Made by a program: the position numbers and the translations under genes
The notes under the pieces: generated by a model
Seen by the model: the letters and a program-made list of their open reading frames with translations, nothing else
Databases searched by the model: none
Told to the model about the DNA's origin: nothing
DNA from: Candidatus Avigastranaerophilus faecigallinarum
Lineage (GTDB): Bacteria > Cyanobacteriota > Vampirovibrionia > Gastranaerophilales > Gastranaerophilaceae
Assembly: GCA_018716565.1 (NCBI GenBank)
Contig: DVJT01000121.1
Span: 1 to 42,503, forward strand
Length of the DNA: 42,503 nt
Direction: 5' to 3'
In this document: positions 1 to 8,508 of the stretch, piece by piece
Numbering within the stretch: the stretch's first letter is position 1
How the letters are laid out: the number at the start of each line of letters is the position of its first letter

Positions 1-694
1 CCTTATCAAAATGATTAACTCTTTTTATATCAGTATATGTTTCAGGTGTACCTGAATCAACAGAACAAACAAGAGTAACTTTTCCTTCTCTTAATCCTCT
101 TTCAATTGCAGGAGAATATTTAACACAAGAAGAATGGACTCTAATATTATCGCATCCTGCATCCATCAACATATTCATCATAGGTTCAAATTCAGGTAAT
201 AATGCCGGTTCTCCACCACCAAAACCAATTTCTCCACCACCTCTGACTTTTCCCATATCAACAAGTTTTTTAATTACGGGATACATATTATAGTTCACTC
301 TTTTATTAAAAAAGTCAGATTGTTCATTAGTAAAGCAGTATTTACATTTACAATTACATTGAGTCCAATGATTAAAAACCATATAACTAATATAATCTTC
401 ATCATCCCATTCACGTTCTTTTAAGAAAAAACATCCTTTACATCGTTCAAGAATAATACCTTTTTTGTTTAGTTCTCTCATTTTTCTTTTTTCTTTAAAG
501 AACTTATTCCAATCAATCATTTGACCTTTATAATTATCTATAAGAATCTGTCTGCCACCGCCTTCATGACAGTTAAAACAGCACATTTTTATATCTTCGT
601 AGTCAACATTAAATCCATGTTGAATGTACTCGCAACTTATATATTTTTTATTTTTTTCTTCTCTACTAAATAAAGATTTTATTCTTTCAAACAT
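1..694 (-). CDS. radical SAM protein with N-terminal Cys cluster (partial, C-terminus runs off window)
   Basis: Open reading frame from ATG at 694 to the window edge (not in ORF track because it is incomplete). Translation begins MFERIKSLFSREEKNKKYISCEYIQHG and contains the CX3CX2C motif in NHWTQCNCKCKYCFTNEQ, then GFGGGEP and CSVDSGTPETYTDIKR. Confidence 0.85.
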   Translation of the reverse strand, partial: MFERIKSLFSREEKNKKYISCEYIQHGFNVDYEDIKMCCFNCHEGGGRQILIDNYKGQMIDWNKFFKEKRKMRELNKKGIILERCKGCFFLKEREWDDEDYISYMVFNHWTQCNCKCKYCFTNEQSDFFNKRVNYNMYPVIKKLVDMGKVRGGGEIGFGGGEPALLPEFEPMMNMLMDAGCDNIRVHSSCVKYSPAIERGLREGKVTLVCSVDSGTPETYTDIKRVNHFDK

Positions 695-769
695 TGTTTT
701 TACCTATTAATATAATAGTATATAAAAAATGCAAGACAAAATATAGTCTATTAAAACTATAATAAAATT

Positions 770-1360
770 TTAGTCTTTTAACCAATTATTAAAAAATTCC
801 AAACCGGCTTTAGCACTCTTTTCCGGATGGAACTGTACTGCAGTAATATTTTCTTTTTGTACTGCAGCACAAAACTTACCGTTATAATCTGTATAAGCAC
901 TTATTATATTTTCATTTTTCGGTACAACATAATAAGAATTAACATAGTAGAAATAGCCCTCAGGAATATATATATTGTTCTGAGTAGGTATTACTTTATT
1001 CCAACCTATTTGAGGAATTTTTCCTTTTGTAAATTTCTTTACTTCACCTTGGAAAATACCAAGTCCAGCAACATTAGGAGCTTCTTCACTACTTTCAAAA
1101 AGAATTTGAAGACCGATACAAATGCCTAAGAAAGGAATACCTTTTTCACAACATTCTTTTATAACGGGAACTAATCCTTTTCTTTCCAAGTTACTCATTG
1201 CTTGAGCAAAATGCCCTTGTCCTGGGAAAATAATCTTTTTCGCGGACAAAATTTCATTTTTATCAGAAGTTATAACAAATGGGACATTAAGAAATGTCAG
1301 CATATTTGCGACACTTCTTAAATTTCCCGCTTCATAATCTACAATTACTACTTTATTCAA
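770..1360 (-). CDS. hisH: imidazole glycerol phosphate synthase glutamine amidotransferase subunit HisH
   Basis: Class I GATase: VDYEAGNLRSV N-terminus, nucleophile motif PFLGICIGLQ, catalytic VQFHPEKS. Confidence 0.92.
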   Translation of the reverse strand: MNKVVIVDYEAGNLRSVANMLTFLNVPFVITSDKNEILSAKKIIFPGQGHFAQAMSNLERKGLVPVIKECCEKGIPFLGICIGLQILFESSEEAPNVAGLGIFQGEVKKFTKGKIPQIGWNKVIPTQNNIYIPEGYFYYVNSYYVVPKNENIISAYTDYNGKFCAAVQKENITAVQFHPEKSAKAGLEFFNNWLKD

Positions 1361-2597
1361 AATAAAAACCGTCTTCTTTTAATCTTTTGATAACTTCGTG
1401 CATTTGTTCTTCAGATGCAACGATTGACATTCTTACCCAGCCTTCACCGTTTTCGCCAAAACCACTACCTGGAACTAATACAATACCTGATTTTTGCAAT
1501 ACAGCATCAGTAAATTCTTTTGAAGTTTTATATTTTGGCGGTATTGGCAACCACAAATAGAATGTAGCTTTTGGTGGATTAATCTTATCCATAGGCCAGC
1601 CAAGTTCTTTAAACCCATCTACTACAACTTTTTGTTTTCTTTCAAATCTTTTATTAGCTTCTAAGATGTACTCATCGCCTTCTTTTGAATTCAAAATCGC
1701 AGCCGCAGCTTTTTGAATAGGTTTATAAATACCTGTATCTATAGTTGATTTTAATTTTGCCAATATTCCAACGGCATCTTTATTACCGCAAACCCAACCT
1801 ATTCTCCAACCTGTCATTGAATATGGTTTTGAAAAACTGTAAAACTCTACTGCAACATCTTTAGCGCCTTCAACTTCAAATACACTCGGAGCCTTTGGCT
1901 GACCTTCAAATACCATATCAATATATGCAGCATCAGACATTAGTAAAATTTTATGTTTCTTACAAAATTCAACAGTATGTTTCATATAATCAATATTAGC
2001 AACAGCCCCTAAAGGGTTATTAGGATAATTAATAATAAGAGCCTTTACTCTTTTCATTGAATATCCGTCTTTTTCAAGATTTGCTGCTACTTCATCTAAA
2101 TTTGGCATAAAATTATTTTCAGGTTTTAGCGGAACACCATAAGCCAAACCACCTGATACTTTAACCATTTCTTTATATGATGCATACCCAGGATCCGGTA
2201 TTAAAATTATATCTTGTTTAGAAACATCAGTAGTCGGATTAACCAATGCTCTAATCATATTTGCAATACCTTCTTTTGAACCAATCAAAGAGCATATTTC
2301 AGTTTTCGTATCTAAATCAATACCAAAACGAATTTTCATTCTTGTTGCAACTGCTTCAACGAAATATGATTCACCCTTTGGCACTGTATAAGTATGAAGT
2401 CCGTCTTCATTTACAGCTTCAATTAATTTCTTCGTAACAAACTCAGGCGGTGCTTCAACAGGAGCTCCCATTGATAATGAAATAGGTTTTCTTCCCTTTG
2501 CTGTTAATTCCGGAGTCAAACGCTGAGTTTCTTGTTTAATTTGAAACATAATGTATGTTTCCAAAGATCGAACATAATCGTTAAATAATTCTTTCAT
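1353..2597 (-). CDS. PLP-dependent class I/II aminotransferase, LL-diaminopimelate aminotransferase-like
   Basis: NYPNNPLGA, SDAAYIDM, PLP-lysine motif SFSKPYSMTGWRIGW. ORF track start at 2681 overlaps folE2; the more likely start is ATG at 2597 (MKELFNDYVRSLETY). Confidence 0.85.
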   Translation of the reverse strand: MKELFNDYVRSLETYIMFQIKQETQRLTPELTAKGRKPISLSMGAPVEAPPEFVTKKLIEAVNEDGLHTYTVPKGESYFVEAVATRMKIRFGIDLDTKTEICSLIGSKEGIANMIRALVNPTTDVSKQDIILIPDPGYASYKEMVKVSGGLAYGVPLKPENNFMPNLDEVAANLEKDGYSMKRVKALIINYPNNPLGAVANIDYMKHTVEFCKKHKILLMSDAAYIDMVFEGQPKAPSVFEVEGAKDVAVEFYSFSKPYSMTGWRIGWVCGNKDAVGILAKLKSTIDTGIYKPIQKAAAAILNSKEGDEYILEANKRFERKQKVVVDGFKELGWPMDKINPPKATFYLWLPIPPKYKTSKEFTDAVLQKSGIVLVPGSGFGENGEGWVRMSIVASEEQMHEVIKRLKEDGFYFE

Positions 2598-2616
2598 TTT
2601 ATGTCTCCAACTAGCT

Positions 2617-3411
2617 TTACACCTTACTTTTTGATTGCCAAGCCCAAGCATTATGGTTATGAATACTTTCTTGAGCTTCAACTTCTACTTCGTAGAAAGT
2701 AACTTTTTCATCTTTTTCCAAAAAACAAATAACATCACGCAAAACATCCTCAACAAACTTAGGGTTTTCATATGCTGATTCTGTAACATATTTTTCATCA
2801 CATCTTTTTAATATTGAATAGACTTGGCAAGAACCGCAACTCTCAATTTTTTCAACCAAATCTTCAATCCAAATCATATCCTTTTCATCGTAACTTACTT
2901 TTACTTTGACCATTGTTCTTTGATTATGAGCTGAATATTTTGAAATTTCCTTAGAACAAGGACACAATGTAGTAACAGGAACTTTTACGCCTAGTATAAA
3001 CTTGTAATTATCACCCGTTAAATCACCTTGAAAAGAACAGTCATAACCTACAGGGAACTCCATTTCACTAACAGGCGCTTTTTTATTTATAAAATATTTA
3101 AATTCAAATTTAACATGGGCAGATTCTGATTCCAATCTCTTTTTTACATCTTGTAAAAGTCCTTTTATATCTACGCCAAGAGTTCTTTTACTTGAATATT
3201 CACTTAATATTTCAATAAAACGAGACATATGTGTTCCTCTATAATCATGAGGCAAGGTAACACTTAATCTTGCTTTAGCAGATACAACCTGACTATCAGA
3301 ATTTTTTCTATCTATTAATAAAGGTACCTCAACACCATTAACTCCGACTTTCTGAATGTCGATACCTCTTTGATCTTTTTGATTTTGTATATCTTTTAAC
3401 TGACTATTCAT
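2617..3411 (-). CDS. folE2: GTP cyclohydrolase FolE2 (type IB)
   Basis: FolE2-type sequence: RGTHMSRFIE, PVTTLCPCSKEIS, SAHNQR, SCGSCQVYSILKR, ESIHNHNAWA. Start adjusted to MNSQLKDIQNQ. Confidence 0.92.
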   Translation of the reverse strand: MNSQLKDIQNQKDQRGIDIQKVGVNGVEVPLLIDRKNSDSQVVSAKARLSVTLPHDYRGTHMSRFIEILSEYSSKRTLGVDIKGLLQDVKKRLESESAHVKFEFKYFINKKAPVSEMEFPVGYDCSFQGDLTGDNYKFILGVKVPVTTLCPCSKEISKYSAHNQRTMVKVKVSYDEKDMIWIEDLVEKIESCGSCQVYSILKRCDEKYVTESAYENPKFVEDVLRDVICFLEKDEKVTFYEVEVEAQESIHNHNAWAWQSKSKV

Positions 3412-3745
3412 TATCTTCTTTTTCCAACGACTCCATATCATTACTTTCCATCGCTAAAAGTAATTTCAAAGCAGCTATTCTTTGTGTCTGAGGAGGTGCA
3501 ACCCTCAATAGTTCTATAGCTTTCAACATCACAGGATCGCTATCATACCAACGATTCCCTTTTCCGGAAAATTGCTGCGTAATTTCGTAAATTCTTTCAA
3601 TTACATCTTGTGCAACTTGCTCTTGAAGAGAAATAATAAAATCTGCCGCAGTTGATTTTTTATCATCCGTCTGCAATTTTAAAAGTTCTAATGCTTCCTT
3701 TAATATAGGATCGCTATCATACCAACGTCTAAAACCTTCAGGCAT
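3404..3745 (-). CDS. small hypothetical protein with two RWYDSDP repeats
   Basis: 113 aa ORF with good SD (ggagaag) upstream. RRWYDSDPILKEALELLK and NRWYDSDPVMLKAIELLR are internal copies. Confidence 0.75.
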   Translation of the reverse strand: MPEGFRRWYDSDPILKEALELLKLQTDDKKSTAADFIISLQEQVAQDVIERIYEITQQFSGKGNRWYDSDPVMLKAIELLRVAPPQTQRIAALKLLLAMESNDMESLEKEDNE

Positions 3746-3754
3746 TTCTTCTCC

Positions 3755-4375
3755 TTATTTCTCTTGTAACAACTTTATTATAATATCTTTTGTATCTTCG
3801 AAAACAGTTTCTATTGAATTATTTGCATTTATTAACTTTATACGATTTGGTTCTTCTTTTTGAAGTTCAAGATATCCGTTTCTAACTTTTCTATGGAACT
3901 CCATTCCTGCTGATTCCATTCTGTCTTTTTCACTGCCAACTCGTTGCTGGGCAGTCTCTGTCGAAACATCATATAATAATGTTAAATCCGGCTTTAATCC
4001 ATTTACCGCTATTTTATTTAGTTCTTTCAATAAAGATATATCTTGACCTCTACCATATCCTTGATAAGCAATTGTAGAATCCGTATGTCTGTCACACAAT
4101 ACTATTTTACCTTGTTCAAGTGCAGGTTTTATATACGCTTCAACATGCTGTGCTCTATCAGCTAAAAACAAGAACATTTCACATCTGTCAGCAACTACGC
4201 CTTTATGATGTAGTAATATATCTCTTATTTTCTGACCGATATCTAATGCTCCGGGTTCTCTTGTTACAATAACACTATATCCTTTTTCTTCCAAAAAAGT
4301 TTTAACATTATTTAACTGAGTCGTTTTTCCGGAACCATCAGCACCTTCAAAAGTAATAAATAGACCTTTTTTCAT
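3755..4375 (-). CDS. tmk: thymidylate kinase
   Basis: FEGADGSGKTTQ P-loop, TREPG, FLFLADRAQHVE, DRHTDSTIAYQGYGRG. Confidence 0.95.
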   Translation of the reverse strand: MKKGLFITFEGADGSGKTTQLNNVKTFLEEKGYSVIVTREPGALDIGQKIRDILLHHKGVVADRCEMFLFLADRAQHVEAYIKPALEQGKIVLCDRHTDSTIAYQGYGRGQDISLLKELNKIAVNGLKPDLTLLYDVSTETAQQRVGSEKDRMESAGMEFHRKVRNGYLELQKEEPNRIKLINANNSIETVFEDTKDIIIKLLQEK

Positions 4376-4376
4376 A

Positions 4377-5642
4377 TTACAGAATATCCCAGCCTGTATA
4401 CTTTCTTAATACTTTTGGTATTGTGACTGTTCCATCTTCATTTTGGAAATTTTCCAAAATTGCAGCAAATGTTCTTCCTACAGCAAGACCCGAACCATTC
4501 AATGTATGAACAAACACAGGCTTACCTGTTTCTTTACTTCTATATCTTATATTTGCCCTTCTGGCTTGGAAGTCGCCAAAATTAGAACAACTTGAAATTT
4601 CTTTATAATTGTTATAAGAAGGTAACCAAACTTCTAAGTCAAAACATTTTCTTGCAGAAAAACCAATATCTCCAGTTGAAAGAGCAACTCTTCTATATGG
4701 AAGTTCTAACAATTCAAGTACTCTTTCTGCATTTCTTGTCAATTTTTCATGTTCTTCTATACTTGTTTCAGGAGTACATAGTTTTACCAACTCAACTTTA
4801 TTAAATTGGTGCTGTCTTATTAATCCTCTTGTATCTTTACCTGCGCTGCCAGCTTCTCTTCTGAAACAAGGTGTGTATGCTGTCATATACTTTGGTAAAT
4901 CATCTTCATTTAAAATTTCACCTGAATATATATTTGTTACAGGTACTTCTGCAGTTGGAATCAAGTATAAATCTTCTTCTTCACACTTATACATATCCTG
5001 TGCAAATTTTGGAAGCTGACCGGTTCCTGTCATAGCAGCAGCATTTACCATTACTGGCGGCAATATTTCTTCATAACCATGCTCTTGTGTATGAGTATCT
5101 AGGAAGAAATTAATTATAGCACGTTCTAATTGAGCGCCTTTTCCTCTGTATAGAGAGAATCTGGATTGAGAGAGTTTAACGCCTCGTTCAAAATCTACTA
5201 TATTTTTCTCAACACATATATCCCAATGTGCTTTTTGTTCAAAGTTTACTTTACGAGGTTCACCATACCTTTTTACTTCAACATTATCATCTTCTGATAA
5301 GCCTATAGGAGTCGTCTCATCAGGAATATTAGGTGTTGATAGAAGAAGATTTTTTTGTTCCAAATCAAGTTGTTGTTCTTTTTCTTCAAGTGCTTTTATT
5401 TCATCTGCCATTTCTTTTACTTTAGCTTGAATTTCATCAGTATTTTGACCTTGTTTTTTTAATATACCAATTTCTTGAGACATAGATTTTCTTTTGGCTC
5501 TAAGTTCATCTGCTTGAGTTTGTACTTTTCTTCTTTGCACATCAATATCCAAAATAGCGTCAATAGATAGATTTGGATTTCTTCTTTTCAATAATTCATT
5601 AACTTTTTCAGGATTTTCCCTAATAATTCTAATATCTAACAT
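4377..5642 (-). CDS. serS: serine--tRNA ligase
   Basis: [15 protein letters not shown]-terminus, coiled-coil arm, class II motifs ([36 protein letters not shown]). ATG at 5642 preferred over GTG at 5648. Confidence 0.96.
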   Translation of the reverse strand: MLDIRIIRENPEKVNELLKRRNPNLSIDAILDIDVQRRKVQTQADELRAKRKSMSQEIGILKKQGQNTDEIQAKVKEMADEIKALEEKEQQLDLEQKNLLLSTPNIPDETTPIGLSEDDNVEVKRYGEPRKVNFEQKAHWDICVEKNIVDFERGVKLSQSRFSLYRGKGAQLERAIINFFLDTHTQEHGYEEILPPVMVNAAAMTGTGQLPKFAQDMYKCEEEDLYLIPTAEVPVTNIYSGEILNEDDLPKYMTAYTPCFRREAGSAGKDTRGLIRQHQFNKVELVKLCTPETSIEEHEKLTRNAERVLELLELPYRRVALSTGDIGFSARKCFDLEVWLPSYNNYKEISSCSNFGDFQARRANIRYRSKETGKPVFVHTLNGSGLAVGRTFAAILENFQNEDGTVTIPKVLRKYTGWDIL

Positions 5643-5708
5643 AATCACACCTCGTATTTATCACTTAGTATTTTATTAGAAACAAATTTAAAATAAAAGC
5701 TATTTTTT

Positions 5709-5717
5709 TGTTATAAT
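5709..5717 (+). promoter_or_regulatory. candidate extended -10 promoter (TTGTTATAAT) for the formyltransferase gene
   Basis: TATAAT at 5712-5717 preceded by TGn, about 20 nt upstream of ATG 5736; no clear -35. Confidence 0.5.
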
Positions 5718-5735
5718 TAAATTAAGGAAAAAGTT

Positions 5736-6683
5736 ATGACAGAAAAGAAGTATAAAAAGAGAATACTATTCATTGGAATGCCTGATATGGCATTAGTTTG
5801 CTTAAGTAAATTGGCTGCAAAGGGAATAAACATTGTAGGTGTTGTACCTCCGGCTAAAGATGATCCTACAAACAAAATAATGATTGACACAGCGCAAAAT
5901 CTTGGATTTGATATTATCGATTACAATATAAGTTTAAGCGATAAGGGATTTTTACAAAGAATAAAAAATCTTAATGCAGATTTAGGCGTTGTTGCTTCTT
6001 TTAATAAAAGATTACCTAAAGAACTTCTTCAACTCACTAAAGACGGATTTATAAATCTTCACCCATCAAAATTGCCGGATTACCGAGGAGCAAATCCATA
6101 TTCTCACGTCATAATAAACGGAGAGGAAGAATCTGCTATTACACTTCATTTTATGGATGAAAACTTTGATACGGGAGATATAATTTCACAATATAGATTT
6201 AATTTGGATTTAAATGAAACAATGGGTACATTGTTTTACAGAACTAACCAGATGTGTGCTTCAATGTTATATGAAGCATTAGATTATTATGAAACTCATG
6301 ATTTTCCAAGAAAACCACAGCCAAAAGATGGAGAATACAAAAAAGCAGAAGCACTATCATTTGAAAAGAAAAATATTTTTATAGACTGGAATAAATCAGC
6401 AGAAGAAATTGAAAGATTTATTAGAGGGTTAAATCCATATATAGGTGCTATAACCTGTTACAATGGAACTATTTTAAGGATAAACTCAGCATATGTTATA
6501 GAAAAAAACCACAATTTCACTCCTGGAACTATATGCGATACTAAAAATTCATTAAAAGTTGCTTGCGGTGAGGACATTTTGGAAATAGATTCAATTCAAT
6601 ATGGAGCATTTTTCATTTCTTCAGGAAGAGATTTTGTTGAACGTTTAAATCCAAAAAAAGGAGAAATTTTATACAGTGAATAA
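5736..6683 (+). CDS. formyltransferase family protein (Fmt/ArnA-N-like)
   Basis: INLHPSKLPDYRGANPYSHVI and FDTGDIISQ match the formyl-THF-dependent formyltransferase fold; C-terminal Fmt-C-like region. Confidence 0.85.
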   Translation: MTEKKYKKRILFIGMPDMALVCLSKLAAKGINIVGVVPPAKDDPTNKIMIDTAQNLGFDIIDYNISLSDKGFLQRIKNLNADLGVVASFNKRLPKELLQLTKDGFINLHPSKLPDYRGANPYSHVIINGEEESAITLHFMDENFDTGDIISQYRFNLDLNETMGTLFYRTNQMCASMLYEALDYYETHDFPRKPQPKDGEYKKAEALSFEKKNIFIDWNKSAEEIERFIRGLNPYIGAITCYNGTILRINSAYVIEKNHNFTPGTICDTKNSLKVACGEDILEIDSIQYGAFFISSGRDFVERLNPKKGEILYSE

Positions 6684-7506
6684 ACTTCATTTTCTAACAG
6701 CCGGTTTACCTTTAGCCGCTGAAGGTAAAGGCTACAAAAAGGGACTTGATTTAATTAATCAAATGGATTTAGATGGACTTGAGGTTGAATTCGTTCACGG
6801 TGTAAAAATGAATGAAGCAAATCAAGCACTTGTAAAACAATTCAGCCAACTTCAAGATAAAAAAATCACTTGCCACGGTCCATATTATATAAACCTTAAT
6901 TCTCAAGAAGAAGAAAAGATTGAGGCAAGTATTAATAGAATAATTGAAACGGCCAGAATGGGTGAGAAAATAGGCGCCTACAGTATAACTTTTCACGCTG
7001 CATTTTATATGAAACAATCTATAGATGAAATTTATAAAACAGTATATAAATCTATGGAAAAAATCTGTTCAATATTAGAAGAAGAAAACAATAATATTTG
7101 GATACGTCCTGAAACTACGGGAAAAGGTACTCAGTGGGGAACTTTAGAAGAGATTGTAAAACTTTCAAAAGAGTTTAGAAATGTATTACCTTGCGTAGAT
7201 TTTGCACATATTCACGCAAGAAATAACGGAATATATAATACCTATGATGAATTTTCCAAAATGTTTGAATATATGGGAAAAGAATTAGGAGACGATATTT
7301 TTAATAATTTCCACGCACATTTGGCTGGTATAGAATATGGAGCAAAAGGTGAGAAAAATCATCTTATTTTAGAAGAAAGCGACATGAATTATAAAGATCT
7401 TTTAAAAGTATTTAAAGAATATAATGTAAAAGGTGTTTTAGTATGTGAAAGTCCTAACATTGAAACAGATACAAAACTTTTAAAAGATTACTATTTAAGT
7501 TTGTAA
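6676..7506 (+). CDS. TIM-barrel protein, endonuclease IV / sugar phosphate isomerase-like (AP_endonuc_2 fold)
   Basis: CHGPYYINLNS, SITFHAAF, IRPETTGKGTQWGTLEEI, PCVDFAHIHAR, VCESP. GTG start overlaps upstream gene by 8 bp. Confidence 0.8.
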   Translation: MNKLHFLTAGLPLAAEGKGYKKGLDLINQMDLDGLEVEFVHGVKMNEANQALVKQFSQLQDKKITCHGPYYINLNSQEEEKIEASINRIIETARMGEKIGAYSITFHAAFYMKQSIDEIYKTVYKSMEKICSILEEENNNIWIRPETTGKGTQWGTLEEIVKLSKEFRNVLPCVDFAHIHARNNGIYNTYDEFSKMFEYMGKELGDDIFNNFHAHLAGIEYGAKGEKNHLILEESDMNYKDLLKVFKEYNVKGVLVCESPNIETDTKLLKDYYLSL

Positions 7507-7543
7507 AAAAGAATAGAGCAGATTCACTGCTCTATTCTTTTTT
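7505..7543. terminator. bidirectional intrinsic terminator between convergent genes
   Basis: AAAAAAGAATAGAGCAG-ATTCA-CTGCTCTATTCTTTTTT perfect inverted repeat with A- and T-tracts. Confidence 0.92.
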
Positions 7544-7551
7544 TATGTATA

Positions 7552-7959
7552 TTATTTTTTTGACACTACATATATCAAATGATAACCAAATTGTGTCTTA
7601 ACTGGATCTGAGACAACTCCATCAGGAAGGTTAAATGCTGCATCTTCGAAAGGTTTAACCATATCACCTTTACCAAACCAGCCTAATTTTCCTCCATCAG
7701 CACCTGATGGGCATTTAGAATATTTTCTTGCAGCACTTGTAAAATTATTAAAAATTTCAGTTCTGGTTTGCCCTTTCATAATTTCATTTTTTAGGTCAAT
7801 TGCCTCTTGTTCCGTAGGAACTAAGATATGATATGCTTGAACTTGCTTATATTCTGCTGCTTCAACTCTAGATGAAACAGAATTTAAAGAACATAAATCA
7901 GTACCAAAAAGACAAATTAATGCCGAAACAAATAAAATTAATGATAAAAATTTTTTCAT
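7552..7959 (-). CDS. secreted parvulin-type peptidyl-prolyl isomerase
   Basis: N-terminal signal peptide; AYHILVPTEQEA, KYSKCPSGADGGKLGWFGKGDMVKPFEDAAF, VKTQFGYHLIYV rotamase signature. Confidence 0.92.
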   Translation of the reverse strand: MKKFLSLILFVSALICLFGTDLCSLNSVSSRVEAAEYKQVQAYHILVPTEQEAIDLKNEIMKGQTRTEIFNNFTSAARKYSKCPSGADGGKLGWFGKGDMVKPFEDAAFNLPDGVVSDPVKTQFGYHLIYVVSKK

Positions 7960-8002
7960 AAAAGCCCTTTCTATATTGTATAGAAAATTATAATAAAATA
8001 TT

Positions 8003-8506
8003 TTACTTATTTAAATTAATAAACTGGTTCTCTCTTGTAATAGCAACAACACCGGAACGAACTAATTCTTTTACACCCAAAGGTTTTAAAAGTGCCAATA
8101 TAGTTGCAACCTGCCTTGAATCTCCACAAAATTCCAACGTATAAGTTTCCGTTGATACATCAATAATTTTTGCATCAAAAATTTCTGCAATTCTCAAAAT
8201 TTCACTTCTTGCATTATCTTTTGCAGTAACCTTGCAGAATATCAATTCTTTTTCTATGCATTTTTCTGCAGACTTTGGAAGTTCTACAACTTTAATTGTA
8301 TTAATCAACCTATTCAACTGTTTACAGATTTGTTCAATAACAAATTCATCACCAACAGTAACTATCGTTATTCTCGAAAAAGATGGATCAATAGTAGCAG
8401 CCACAGATAAACTTTCTATATTATATCCTCTTGTCGAGAACAAATCACAAACACAAGATAAAATTCCCGGTTCATTTTTTACTAAAACAGATATAGTATG
8501 TCGCAT
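8003..8506 (-). CDS. ilvN: acetolactate synthase small regulatory subunit
   Basis: MRHTISVLVKNEPGILSCVCDLFSTRGYNIESLSV ACT domain. Confidence 0.95.
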   Translation of the reverse strand: MRHTISVLVKNEPGILSCVCDLFSTRGYNIESLSVAATIDPSFSRITIVTVGDEFVIEQICKQLNRLINTIKVVELPKSAEKCIEKELIFCKVTAKDNARSEILRIAEIFDAKIIDVSTETYTLEFCGDSRQVATILALLKPLGVKELVRSGVVAITRENQFINLNK

Positions 8507-8508
8507 AA

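Noticed and set aside
827-1129. 100 aa plus-strand ORF opposite hisH
   Set aside because: Antisense to hisH, low-complexity I/Y/F-rich, no start signal.
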